64,000 nucleotides of DNA from Edaphochlamys debaryana (lineage: Eukaryota > Chlorophyta > Chlorophyceae > Chlamydomonadales). The notes under the pieces were generated by a model. It ran no database searches and was not told the origin of the DNA. It saw only the letters and a program-made list of their open reading frames with translations. The stretch spans positions 744,001-808,000 of the forward strand of contig JAEHOE010000008.1 of the NCBI GenBank assembly GCA_016858145.1, given 5' to 3'. Positions 11,693-23,509 of the stretch are shown in pieces. Made by a program: the position numbers and the translations under genes. How positions within the stretch are numbered: the first letter of the stretch is position 1; each line of letters starts with the position of its first letter.

Positions 11693-12779
11693 GGACGCCC
11701 GCGGAAGCGCGGGTTGGCTCGAGAGCCAGGGGCGGACTTCTGCCTTGACGTGGCGCGCCGGCTGCTGCCGTGTGGCGTTCGGCGTGACTGCTGGGCTGGG
11801 GGCCCTGGCGTGGACCTTGAGATGAGTTGGCATCGATGACTACTTGTGGTGGTGAGGGTTGGCAAGATGTGGCGACGGTTGGCGGAGGGCAGAGACAGCG
11901 GGGTCGCGCTGCCTGCTGAGGAAGCGGCGCAGCGCCTGGGAGCTAGTGCCCCTCGATTCGCTTTCATGGGATGGAAACGTGCGGCGTGACCATGCGACTG
12001 TGTATAAATACTGACAGGGAGGGGTCTGAGTGGTGTGAGCGGGGGCGAGACCGGGAGCATGGTGTAGCGGGGTCATCCCGCATACTCAACGCGTGTGCAC
12101 AACTTCGTGATGAGATGAGCGACGATGTCGTTTCGGCGGTGCGGGTGCGAGCCACGTGCCGCGTGTACGAGTATCGGTGTCCTCGCAGGAGTAATGGCGG
12201 ATCAATGGCACAGCGGCTGCTGCCTAGGGCGTAGGGCTCGTGAGGCGGACATGCATCGGTAGCAGATGCGATGCCGCAGTATGGGGCTGTGAATGCTCGA
12301 GAGGTTGGACTCACCGTGAGGAAGCAGCAGGGGCAGAGGAAGGAAGAACGTGGGCTGTAAGCAAAGACTGCGCGGCCTCTTGCCTCCCCACACATTGCCT
12401 CCCCACGGCAGCGTGTGAGTTACGGCCCCGCGTTGTTGTGGTGCCTACCCGTGCAGACAGAGTGGCCATCTCCTTCTTCCGGTTTCTTCACGGTGACGCC
12501 CACAAGTGTAGTTATGGCGCGGAGTGCTTGGATTGTGGGGCCTCTTGGCTCGCCCTGGCTGTGCAGTGTGAACGTGTGCAGACAAGGGCCTGGACGGTAT
12601 TGAAGGCGTGAAGAGCTCCATCGGCGGAGGTGAAGACGCACCCACGGGCTGTTGGTGGCACACTTGTGGGTCTCTTACAGCAGTGCACTGGCAAGTGAGA
12701 GCTTGCGTCAGCTGCGTGCTATGTTGGGAGCAAGCCGTGAATCCCTTTCGTTGACGAGATGAGTGCCAGTGAGGACTGC
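11693..12779. other. HAD 3' UTR and flank
   Basis: The first part is best read as the HAD 3' UTR up to the TGTAA at 12356. From there to the inverted repeat no gene is supported. Confidence 0.45.
12356..12360 (+). terminator. TGTAA polyadenylation signal of the HAD gene
   Basis: First clear TGTAA on the plus strand after the HAD stop codon, giving a 3' UTR of roughly 680 bases. Confidence 0.4.
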
Positions 12780-12835
12780 CGAGCTGGGGTTTTCACGGCC
12801 ACAACGTGATGTACTAAGCACTATACGATAGGCAC
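12779..12835 (-). pseudogene. Truncated tRNA-His copy
   Basis: Read on the minus strand, this copy matches the intact tRNA-His from the acceptor 5' strand through the anticodon arm (GTG anticodon kept). It then diverges inside the T loop, so the 3' T-stem strand, the acceptor 3' strand and most of the B box are missing. The D loop also changes from GTGGTTA to GTGCTTA. It cannot fold as a tRNA. Confidence 0.85.
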
Positions 12836-12931
12836 TTGTCCGTACGATGTCGTACGTGTACGGCAAGAGTACTGCAGTCCTGGAACTGAGATGCCCGAAG
12901 TGGCATTGTACTGCGTTATGAGTCCTTGATA
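12780..12931. repeat. Left arm of an inverted repeat around tRNA-His
   Basis: The reverse complement of this arm aligns with 13082-13232 over about 150 bases with scattered mismatches, including the upstream flank of the tRNA gene. The two arms are separated by about 150 unrelated bases. Confidence 0.85.
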
Positions 12932-13081
12932 TCCGGCCAACGCCTTGACGGCGGCCGGGGGGGCGGGGGCCGGGCTCTCGGCAGGGGCCTCCTGTGCTGT
13001 GCCCCTCTTTGCCGGCTCGGCCAGTCCCTTTCAGGGTGAGCGTCAAGTAAGGCTCCCCCACCCCGCAGTTTCCTGTCCCAC

Positions 13082-13232
13082 ATCAAGGACTCATAATGCA
13101 GTACAATGCCAATTTGGTCATCTCAGTTCCATGACTGCAGTACTCTTGTTGTACATGGACGACATCGTACCTACAAGTGCCTATCGTATAGTGGTTAGTA
13201 CATCACGTTGTGGCCGTGAAGACCCCAGCTCG
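13082..13232. repeat. Right arm of the inverted repeat
   Basis: Partner of 12780-12931. It begins at ATCAAGGACTCAT and ends inside the tRNA T loop; the rest of the functional tRNA lies just beyond the arm. Confidence 0.85.
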
Positions 13233-13248
13233 AACCTGGGTAGGCACA
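13177..13248 (+). tRNA. tRNA-His(GUG)
   Basis: A full cloverleaf can be drawn. Acceptor GTGCCTA pairs with TAGGCAC (discriminator A), D arm GTAT/GTAC, anticodon stem TCACG/CGTGA around loop TTGTGGC with anticodon GTG, and T stem CCCAG/CTGGG around CTCGAAC. It has no intron. TTTT at 13251-13254 is a good RNA polymerase III terminator. The extra 5' G of tRNA-His would be added after transcription, as in other eukaryotes. Loop position 54 is C instead of T, a small departure from consensus. Confidence 0.9.
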
Positions 13249-13958
13249 TGTTTTGTTTGCGTCAGGAGGGCCCCCAGCGCCAGGAAAATCCATAGGTTTA
13301 CGGCGGCGGTGTTCCTTTGAGCGGCTTCGTAGCAGGCGCCCTACCCGCCACCCAAGATGGAGGCGATTTGAAGACATGAAGCGTGGGGCGCCACGCAAGC
13401 GAGTGCGCATGGGTCTGCCTTTCAAAACGCATCTACTACAGGCTCCCCCCCCGCTTCTTTCTCTGCAGGCGAGTGTCTACTGCAGTGTTCGTCCAGCGGG
13501 GCCCCTGTCTCCGTCCTGTGCAGGCGAGGGGTGGGAAAGCTTCATGAACCAACTGGCCGAGCTGTGGGCGGCAGTCGGCGGCAGTGAACGGCCACGGGGA
13601 AGGCCACGGGGAAGGCCAGAGCTTGTCCCTCTCCGCGCCACGCTGGGTGTCCAGCGAGTCATGATGGCCGGGGGGGCAGCCAGGGGGGCCATTGTTGCGG
13701 TTAAAGGACTAGGAGCCTGTTGAAGGCCAAGCACCCCTCGGCGGAACCCGCATGACACGCCCGTCCGCCCGCCCGCCCCACTCAGCCGCAGCCGGCTGCA
13801 CTTCCCCTCCAATACGCGACCTTACGTATGTACACAATGTCGCCTCACTACGCTGATACCGCCAGCCGATGCAGACGTTTGCGCTTCGGCTATGCCACAA
13901 CTTAGGCCCAGTCGCTTAGGGTGCGGGTGTAGGCTACCGTGGCGTAGCCTGGGTCAGG
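13249..13958. other. Flank between tRNA-His and the cyclase
   Basis: Beyond the tRNA terminator no gene is supported. The last few hundred bases must hold the cyclase promoter and 5' UTR. A short duplication of GGCCACGGGGAA occurs near 13590. Confidence 0.4.
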
Positions 13959-16128
13959 ATGGGGCTCTTCTCCTGCTTTTGCCCAGGCGCCCGCGACGAT
14001 GGTTCCCGAACCGTTTCCCTTGCCGGCAAGGGGTCGAGGAAGGGCGCACCAGCGACAGAAGATTCGCTGGAGATCGTTGCTCTGGAGGACGTGGTGCAAG
14101 CCGCGGCGAAAGGAGGAAGCAAGCATGCGGCATTGCTCCACGTCGAGGCGTTCACCGACCTGAAGGCGACGGACTCTTGTCATGTAGAGTACGTATCACC
14201 ATCGCTCCTGATGCTGCTGGGCTGCAGCGGTATGCAGGTATGTCAGAGTTCAGAAACTGCCCATTGCGGCTTGGCGGTGCGCATATGGCACAACTCGCGG
14301 TGTAGTGGCGTGGAGCAGTGGACTCCTGCGATGCCCTTGCACGTCACAGGCACAGGCAGGTCGTCCGCGGGGTGTACCGACCTGTGAGTCAAGCCCCCTA
14401 CGCAAGCTTCACACACACCTCCCCCCCGCGGCCCAACCCACACCTTGCAGGAGTACCTGTCCCGGTTCAGCGAGTGGCTGCTCGCTGATCCGGAGCTGGC
14501 CTCGCAGGTGGCCCGCCTGGTCAGGTGCGTACGGGCCGCCGGGTGGGACTGCTGCGGGGTCTGCTTCCCTTGATGCCTTGGCGGTGCTCACCGCCGAGCT
14601 GGGCCAACCAACGTGGCATCGTCGGCGCCTCCACGCAGCCAGCACGGGCTCCACCCACCGCATCCGCCGCGCTCCAGCTCCCTCACCCAAACCCCCGCCT
14701 CACCGGGCCCCGCCCGCAGGTGCGCCTGCGCCCGGCAGCCCGGGCTGCTGGTGTACCCCCTGGAGGAGGGCGTGCAGCTGCCGGACGGACTGTACGCCCT
14801 GGAGCTGCAGGCGAGCGAGCGGGCGGTCATTGGGGAGAGGGAGGGGGGAGCGAACGGAGGGCGTTGGGGAAAGGCTGGGGCGGGAGAGGCAGGAGGATGG
14901 AAGGGGCGGGGAGGGGAGGTTTGGAGTGCCTGGGTGGCTGCCCAGAGAGGCTTCATGCTGCCGAGGCCAGGCAACGCTTGCGGGTGAACTTGTGCCTTAA
15001 CCCCCATCCCGCACTGCACCCTCCGCCAGGTGAAGGCGTGTCACATCGTGGACACAGCCGCTCAGGCCGCCCTGGTCGGGCCAGGGCTGGGACGTGGGGG
15101 CCCGAACGGCCATCGGGCCTCCCCCACGCCCTCCATCACCTCCTCTACCGCGGGCGCGGCCCCGCCCGCCGGGGGCGTGGCCGGCCGCCCGGGTCTGCTG
15201 GTGACGCACCGGCTCTCCCGCCTGGACGACCTGTCGGCCATGCGGCAGCAGGAGATGGCGCTCAGCACCATTCCCGCCATCGTGACGGCGCTGCTGATGG
15301 ACGGGTGGGGCGGGGGGGCGCACTGCGTGCGGGGCGGGGGGCCCCCTGCGTGTGGGGCGCAGGGGGTCAGGATGCGCAGGGGTAGCCCAGGGGCGCCGCG
15401 GGTGGGAGACAGGGTGCGTGGGACAGGGATGCGCTAAAGAGGAAGCCGTCCGGCAGAAGCGGGGCTGCGGTCTGCAGGGGCGCGGGGCAGGTGAGGGCCA
15501 AAACACGGGCCGCCGAACCAAGGGCTGATGACCTCATCCCGAGCCTGGCCCCGCACCCCCCGCCCGCCCGCAGTCGCGTGGTGTACCAGAACCCCCGCTC
15601 CCTGCGCTTCCTGGGGCCCCTGTCCGCCTACGCGCCGCCGCCCGGCACCTCCTTGGCGGCGCTGGGCGCCTCCGCGCACCCCCTGCGGCGCCTGTTCCGC
15701 TTCGACGAGGAGGCGCTGGCGGCCTTCGAGGCGGCCATGGTGGCGGAGGAGGTGGGGGCGGGGGTGGTCGGGGACTTGGGGGCGGATGAGGGCAGGGAGG
15801 ATCGGGTGCGCACAGCCTGGGGCCTCGTTGGGGCGACCGCTCAGTGGCCCTCCGCATCTTTTCCATCCCCATGCCCGCGACGCGCAGGAGTTCCGGCGGG
15901 TGGTCAAGGTCCCGCGGCGGCTGGGGCCGCAGAGCTTGCCGCAGCGCCCCTCACCCGGCGGCGGCGGCGGCGGCCTCAGCCTCAGCCCCTCGCCCTCCTT
16001 CATCCGCGCCCTCAGCCGCGCGCGCCGCAGCAGCCACGTCAGCCGCGCCTCACCTCGCGCCGGCTCGACCGACCTCGCGGCAGCGGCCGCGGCCGCCGGC
16101 TTCGGCGAGCTCATACACCACAGCCGCC

Positions 16129-16163
<35 letters not shown>

Positions 16164-19100
16164 GGCGGCAGCACCGCCGGCAGAGACTCCGCCCAGCGCT
16201 CCAGCCTCTTAAACCGGCAACCGTCCGCGAGCCGTCTCTCGCCGTCGGGCCGGGCCCGGGCGGGCCTGGCGGGGGGCCTGAGCCGGCGGGCCCTGGGCCT
16301 CGGGCCCGGCGGCCTGTCGGCGGCGGCGAGCCGGCGGAGCAGCCTGCTGATGATGGGCGCAGCGGCGACGTCCCTGGGCATGGCGCTGGCGGCGGCGGCG
16401 GCGCCGGCGGCGGCTGCCGGTACGACGCGGTCGCCAGCGTCGAGCACCGGCGGCTGCCGCCTGGTGCGCCGCTGCGCCTCCGTCACCAACATGGCGGCGA
16501 TGTACGGCGGCGGCGGCGGGGTGGCGGGGCGCGTGCCGTCATTCCTGGCAGCGGCGTCGCACAACCGCCAGGCGCGGCACGCGCCGCCGTCAGCGGAGTC
16601 TGGCGGCGGCGGCGGCAACGGCGGTGGCGGCAGTGGGAAGGGCTCGGCGGAGCGCTCGCGGGCGCAGATCGCGTCGCCAGGGACCCCGGGGAGCCGGGGT
16701 GGCAGCCGCGGCGTCAGCCGGACGAGCAGCCTGTCTTGCGATCAGGGCCATGCGGCGGCGGCAGCGGCGACGGCGGCGGCGGCCCGCATGCACCCACCTT
16801 CCGGATCCCAACGCCCCACCAGCCTCCCGGCGCCAGTGACGGTCCGCATCTCCGACCGCGACTCCCCGTCTTCCAGGACCTCTTTCTCTGTGTCGGCAGC
16901 CGCCGCCGCTGCCGCCGCCACCGGCACCGGCAGCAGCAGTACTGGCGGCGGTACGGCCTCAGCCATGGGACCCGGAGCTCTGGCCGTGTCAGCTTCCGCC
17001 CGCTTCCGTCAGGTGTCAGGGAGCAGCCTGGGGCGTCGAGGCAGTGAGTCGCCTGCCTCTAGGCCCGGGAGCCTTACTAAGAGCCTTACTCGGAGCAGGC
17101 CTGGGTCCCTCGGCACGCCAGTTGGAGTCGGGGCGCCGGCGGTTGATTCGTACGAGCTGATGGCGGGCGAGATTGACGTGGCGGCGATCGAGTTGGTTGA
17201 GGTCACGCCGTCCGTACGGGACTCGGAGGGTCACGGCGTCGAGGACAGCGCCGTACGGCGGTACCAGGGCGGCTTGGTGCGGGCGCCATCCGGGAAGGCG
17301 ACGGCGTTCCTTCTGCACCCGCACCCAACCGCCGATGACCACAACCCCGCGAGTGGCGGCAGCGCGTCAGAAGGCGGCGGCGGCAGCAGCAAAGGCAGCG
17401 GCGGCGCTGCCTCCATCATGGCCGCCCTGACGGCAGTCGCCGCCGCCGGCGGCAGCACCGTCGCTGCCATCGCCGCCAGCGGCGGCTCGTCCAGCTCGCG
17501 ATCTCCCGTACACCTCCTGTCTGCCATCCAGGAGGAGGCCGCGGACGTCATGTCCGCGTCAACCGCTCTCACGCCGCTGCCCGCCGGCTCTCCGTCTGGC
17601 ACGGGCCCAAACCTGGCGGCTCTGCTAGCAGCGGCCATGTCGGGCTCTGCCCCACCTGCATGGGCCAAGGGGTCGGCTCCAACGGTCTCGGTCCAACGGA
17701 ATTTGCCCGCGGAGAATCTGGTTGGGGATTCAGAGAGCACGCGGCTGCTTGTGCTGGACGCTAACATGGAGGACTACAGCGGCAGTAACGCCTGTACGAC
17801 AGGAAACGGTACGGCAGGTGGCATGCCCAACATGGGCAGCATCGGGGCCGGCGGCTGGTCGATCGGGAGTTGTGGCGGCGCCGCCATTGCTGCCGTGGTG
17901 GAGGGAAGCAGCAAGCTGCCCACGGTCTTCGGCCTCCCCAGCCCCATCCGTGGCGGTTTAGCCAGCAGCGGCCTGGCGGGTGGCGGGCTGGCGTCGCAAA
18001 ACCTGATCATGCCTAGCTTAGTCATGGGCATGGCGTCGGGGCCCGTCGACGCGGATCAGGCGTACCTGTACGGCAGCGGCGGCGGGCCAGCTGGCGGCGG
18101 CAGCATGGGCGGCGGCAGCGAGCGCACGCTCGCGTCTCAGGCCTCGGGCAACAACTCCTCAGCCCTGTTCCGGGGTTTCGGGACCGCCCTTGCCGGCATG
18201 CCTGTCGCCGGACAGCCGCCCCCGCCGGCCGGTTCGGACGCCCAGCCCGCTGCTGCGATGCTGGCGAGCCCCACAGGGAGTGGCAGGTCTGCGGGCGCCG
18301 CAGGCGCTGTGGGAGGGACGGGACAGGGAGGGACAGCGGCAGGGGCGCCGATGCCCCATGCCAGCGGCTCTGCATCCCCAGCGGCTGGAGCGTCGACGGT
18401 TGCAATGGCTCAGGCGTCACTGGCGGCGCAAGGGTCGTACGGCGGCGCGCGGTCGGGCACGGCTTCGGGTACGGCAGAAAAGCTGCGGCGGTACTTGGAC
18501 CAGCAGTCCGGCTTGTACGGCACCGGCAGTAGCGGCGGCATGGGCGGCAGCCAGCCGCCGTCCATGGGGGTTGAGGGCGAGACGGCGGCGGCGGCGGCAG
18601 TAGCGGCGGCGGCGGCAGTAGCGGCGGCGGCGTCGGGCGCTGCCTCTGGCGTCAGCAACAGCGATCCGCGCTCTTGCGTGGCTACGGAGCCCCTCGGCAG
18701 CAACGGCGGCGGAATGGGTGCACACCCCGGGTCCCTTGTTCCAAATGACCCCGTCATGCAGCTGGCCCTGCTGAGCAACAACTCGTACGGCGAAGCCGGC
18801 GGCAGCGGGTACGGCACCGGCGGCGGCAGCGGGCACGGCGGCGGCGGCGGCGGCACCATGAACGACCTGGAGCGATTCCTCATGGCCTCACGTGCTACCG
18901 CTGGTACGGACGGCGCCATCGGCAGCAGCGTTGGCGTCGGCGGCGCCGCCGGCACTGGCGGCGCCGGTGGCGTCGGACGGTCCGGGCTGCATGGCGCCGA
19001 CACTGGCGGCCTGGGGTCTCCCACCAGCGATGGCGCGCTCGTGCCCACAAATGGGGCCCTCATGCACCGCACGTGGGCCGCCGGCGACGGTTTTCGCGCC

Positions 19101-22100
19101 GCGGAACTCAAGATCGTGACCGCGACGGATGGTACGGCGGCCAGGACCACCTATGCGTCGTACGACAATCCGCTGTCCGCCGACACCGGCGACGCCGCCA
19201 CCGCACCCGCCGGTGGATACCTGATGAGCCCTAACGCGGCAGCGGCCGCCGCTGCCGGCAGTGCCAACGGGAGCCGTACGGGTACGGGCAGCGGCATGGC
19301 GCTGACGCGGCCTCCCAGCGGCATGGGTGCGTACGGCAGTAACCGCCAGACGCCGTTACGGCGCCGTAACACCAAGGACCGTCTCATGTCCCTCCTCACG
19401 ACGCTCTCCTCCCAAAAGAGTGACGATGAGGAGGAGGGCCTGAGCGGCGGCGGTGGCGGCGGTGGTGACGTCAGCACCCGCGGCGGCGGCGGCCGAGCGG
19501 GCGGTGGCGGCAGCGCCGACGGCGAGGAGCACGAATGGCATGACGTGTATGCGTGCGTGCGGCTTGAGGGCACGAGCGGGAGGCCCGTGGTGGTGCTGAC
19601 TCAGACTGTGGTGACCGAGCAGGTGGGTTCTTCTGACACGGCCTTCGTGTGCTTAGAGCCTGCGGCGCAACCACTGCGTGCGGTGTAATCCTTGGATCAC
19701 CGGAGCAAGGCAGTGCAGTACGGTACGGAGCTGTACCGCAACTTGTCGGCTGCCCTGCCGAAACCGCCCGCAGGTGGAGGTGCAGCGCAAGCTGGAGGCC
19801 CTTCTGGAGCACGAGCACAAGGTGGGGCCGGATGGGGCATGCGCTGCGATACCAGCAGCCCAGAGTAGCCCAGTGCATTGCTGTCTGGCAGCCTGACACC
19901 TCTGGTCCCAGTCTACTTGGAGCCGCCCTTCACCCTAAACACGCACCGAACGAACGCTAATTGTCTGCCCCTCTCCATCTGATGCTGTCCAGGTGCTGGA
20001 GAGCATCTTTCCGCGCCACGTGATCGAACACATGGTAGGCGGGCCCGGGGCCTGGTGTGGGACAGGGTGGGCCTGCGCGCGACCCAGGCCTCTCACAATG
20101 CAGACCCCAAGCACGCATCCCCTGCCTTCGCATTGCTCACTCTTACTTCCTCCCCTCACCCATCGCCGGTCCTCCCTCTCCCTCCCCACAGACCATTCAG
20201 GCGCAGCACCGCTCCGCCGCGGCCGCGGGGGGCGCCGGCGCGGCCCCCCCCGGCGGCGCCGGCCCCGGCCCCGGCACGCCGCTGGGGAGCTCCTGGGCCA
20301 ACTTCCGCGGCAGCGCCATGGAGGCACTGGCCACCAGCCACTCGTGCGTTACGATCTTATTCTGCGACGTGAGTCAGCGGCTGCTCCTGGGCCTCTCCGG
20401 GCCTGGCCTGGCCTGGCCGGCGTGGGCCTGGGCCTGGGCGCGCGTGTACTGGCGGTTGCGCTGCTTGCGCGTGTTGGGGGGCTTCCTCGCTCTCTGTCCC
20501 AGCTTCCCACACCTTCCGTGCGCCTCCTCTGCTCTCTTTCGCAGATCATCGGGTTCACGGAGATGTGCAAGGAGGTGTCGGCCATGGTCGTGATGCGCTT
20601 CCTCAACACGCTCTACATGCGATTCGACGAGCTCATCGACATCTACGGTGCGCAGAGGTTTAGGGATTTTAGGGTCTTAAGTCTTGGGGACATTTGCAAT
20701 GGAAGGCGTGGCCGCAGGCTGGCGGCTCTAAGGCTCGAAAGCATGGGTGGGCGTGAGGGGGGTTACCCTATGTTTGCTGCAGCAATACCTTTCGTCGCCA
20801 CGTGATGCCCGCGCAGGCGTGTACAAAGTGGAGACCATCGGAGGTGCGTGACGTCCGTGCTAACTGTGCGGGCAGCGCCGGGCCTTGGTTGCGCCAGTCC
20901 GCTACGCTACCTCACGGGCCGGAACCCTGGACCCCACGCCGGCGCCCTGCTGACACCCCGCCCTTTGCCCGCCTTGCCCGCCCCAGACTGCTACATGGTG
21001 GCGGGCGGTCTGGTGCGCACCGACGGCGAGGGCAACAAGGCCGTGATCGGCGACGGGGCGGAGGACGCGCTTCACGCGGTGCGGATCATGAGCTTCGCCA
21101 AGGTGGGGCGCGGGGCGGGTCGGGGCGGCGTCGGGGCGGGTGCAACGCGGTTGGGGGAGGCAGAGCCGGGGAGAGCCACAGAGGCGGAGTGGAGTACGGT
21201 ACATTTGAGCTATGGCCTGTACACGTTAGCAAGCGCTGGCCTTGCGTGCAGCGCTGCCTTGCCTTCGCGGGACTGCGAGCGAGAGATTCGAGGTCCAGGG
21301 GCCATTGCATCAAACACGCGCTCGCAACCTACCTCGTGCGTCGGTGTTACCCCGCAGGCAATCACGCGGGAGGCGTCAGAGGTGGTGCTGCCCACCACGG
21401 AGGAGCCGGTGCAGCTGCGGATCGGTGGGTGGCGGCCAGGGCCATGGTTTGGAGGGCGGCAGCAGGGCGCTCAGACTAGTATGTGGGTCGACCGCAAAGG
21501 CTCTGGGCAAGTCTCCGATACTGGCCTTGCCCCATCCCTGGACTTGCACGACTAGTGACTCGAGACTGGCACTATTGCACTTAGCGCCCGCATGCGTTAC
21601 GCACCCGCTTTCCCGCTTCCCGCTCGCAGGTCTGCACAGTGGGCCGGTCATGAGCGGTGAGCAGGGAGCGCGGGGAGGCAGGGGGTGGTGGGCACACGGG
21701 GCGCGGCTGGCTAACCGCTGGCCCTCCTGCTTGCCCTGCCAACGCCGAGGGTCCCCTACGCCTCAACTCCTCCCTCCTCCCCACCCGCCTTGTCCTCGAC
21801 GCGGCAGGCATCGTGGGCGACAAGATGCCCCGGTTCTGCCTGTTCGGCGACACTGTGTGAGTCTCCCTCCCAGAGCCACGTGCTGTGCGGTCTGTTCGGG
21901 CAGCGCGACAAGCCATTTCAGAGCAGCCGGGAAGGGCCCCGCAACAACCCCTCCACCCCGTCCCTTCCTCCCGTCTCATGCCCCGCGCCCTTCCCCCCCT
22001 CCGCTCCTCCTCCCCCCAGCAACACCGCCAGCCGCATGGAGTCCACCGCCCCGCCCGGGGCCATCCACGTGTCGGCCGACACCCGGGAGCTGCTGGCCAA

Positions 22101-22540
22101 TGAGGCCTGGATCCCCACGGGCGGCGTGCAGGTCAAGGGCAAGGGCCTGCTGGAGACGGTGAGGGCTGAGGGGGGGTGGATGGGGGGTGGGGAGGGTCAC
22201 CAAGGGTGACGGCGCGAGGGTGCAGGGAGGTGGCAGGGGTTGAAGGGGCCGTTGAGGGGCGCTGCGGGTGGGAGGAGCCAGCCCGGGCGGCGCAGAGGGG
22301 GCGGGGTGTGGCAGGAAGAGGACAGCAGTCGGCGGCGCTGCGAGGAGAGCGAGGAGGTCTAGTTGCGAACCGGCTTCGCTTGTCCAGCCGCGGCCTTCCT
22401 CTACCGTACTTCAGTCGCAGTACTGACCTTCTCGGCACCTCCTTCCGCCTCTGCTCTTCCCCGCTCCGCAGTACGTGTGGGCGGGCCACGCCGCCGACGA
22501 GGAGGACGAGGCGGCGAGGCGGCTGCAGGTGTACCTCTGA
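13959..22540 (+). CDS. Class III guanylyl cyclase, PAS-like, acylated N-terminus (copy A)
   Basis: Seventeen exons encode 1831 residues: 13959-14237, 14451-14524, 14720-14810, 15030-15304, 15574-15751, 15888-19622, 19774-19821, 19993-20034, 20192-20368, 20545-20647, 20817-20843, 20987-21102, 21358-21424, 21630-21656, 21808-21856, 22020-22158, 22472-22540. Intron 3 has a GC donor. The start MGLFSCFCPG is a classic N-myristoylation plus Cys-palmitoylation signal. The catalytic domain (about 1570-1831) keeps metal-binding Asp1633 (FCDIIGFT) and Asp1677 (ETIGD), guanine-selecting Glu1673 and Cys1757 (FCLFGDTV), and Asn1764/Arg1768 (NTASRMES). The Glu/Cys pair predicts cGMP rather than cAMP product. 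A PAS-like module starts at VVYQNPRSLRFLG, is interrupted by about 1100 Gly/Ala/Ser-rich residues encoded by one exon, and resumes at EWHDVYACVRL; the linker KLEALLEHEHKVLESIFPRH then leads into the cyclase. It is tail-to-tail with the NYN-like gene. Confidence 0.88.
18583..18640. repeat. GCG/GCA trinucleotide tract (poly-Ala) in cyclase A
   Basis: In-frame GCN repeat coding for about 18 Ala-rich residues. The same tract in copy B near 32390 is several codons shorter, which accounts for most of the length difference between the two large exons (1245 versus 1238 codons). Confidence 0.85.
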
Positions 22541-22588
22541 GCCCACTGCACTCCGAGCGCCAAGGAACACCTACCGGGCGCTCCCACT

Positions 22589-22616
22589 GGCACGGGCACG
22601 GGCACGGGCACGGGCA
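22589..22616. repeat. GGCACG hexanucleotide repeat
   Basis: Four to five copies in the cyclase A 3' UTR. The counterpart at about 36393-36424 in unit B differs in copy composition. Confidence 0.8.
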
Positions 22617-23483
22617 AGGGAATCAGCACGCAGCCCTTCCTACCCTCGCTCAGGCGCCCGCCGAAAGCGCCCGCCCCTCTAGCAAGGGACAGGCCGGGTG
22701 CAAACGACGCATCAAATGTCGGACGCGCTGAGAGGCGCACTCCTATACCCTAGTCTCGACTTGCATTGATACTTGCTCAGGTCTCAAGCTTTTTCGGGTG
22801 GCAGGCCCACAACACTGAAGCGGCGAAACTGACGGGCGGTATTATCCTTCGGGTGAACTGGTCCGATGACGATGCGGACGAGGGTGGGTTGGGGGTTCTG
22901 GGGGTTTAAGGCAGTTCGCGCGCACCTCAAGGCTCAAGAGAATCGCACGCTGCAGGGCCGGTACGGTACTGATGTGGCTAGCACATGAATGCCCGGAACA
23001 GGGTGGGCATGCATGGCATGGTATTGCGAACTATTGATAGCGTAATCTCAGGGTGACCTCAAACGATTTTGCGCGGGGGGCGTCCCGTCTTGTCCGCAGC
23101 AGTTTGATTTGCGCGTGTGTACTGCCATTTGGTGACCGCGGTGTGCACCCAGCCTCCTCTACCGCTATCCTGTCCGGGTGTGCGATGTGATTTTCGCATT
23201 TCTGTTTACTGTCCTGCCGTGCGGCTTGCACGGCTGCGTGAGCGGATTGCGCTTCGGGAACTTGCAGAGCGTAGCGGTGATTCATCTAAAGGGTGTGGGC
23301 CGGCTTGCTGTCCGTACTCTTGATCTTCACTATACCAGACTGGCTTCGACTGGTGTGCGGTCCAGATGGCGCACCGTCACACTGATGGTGATCCCCTAAC
23401 TTGCGTTGACCATGGCTTGGAGGATCTCGGTATGCACTCGTGTTCACTTATCCGCGTGAGGCGATGGCGTCAGGCGACAGCTC

Positions 23484-23488
23484 TGTAA
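23484..23488 (+). terminator. TGTAA polyadenylation signal of cyclase A
   Basis: First TGTAA on the plus strand after the cyclase stop, giving a 3' UTR of about 960 bases. The same position in unit B (37300-37304) reads TGTTA. Confidence 0.55.
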
Positions 23489-23504
23489 TACAACGGCGAT
23501 AGCG

Positions 23505-23509
23505 TTACA
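23505..23509 (-). terminator. TGTAA polyadenylation signal of NYN-like A
   Basis: TTACA on the plus strand, about 345 bases after the NYN-like stop codon. It is conserved at 37321-37325 in unit B. Confidence 0.5.

Noticed and set aside
16130..16180. GGC repeats in the large cyclase exon as a possible CRISPR or regulatory array
   Set aside because: They are in-frame codon repeats coding for poly-Gly, with no spacers.
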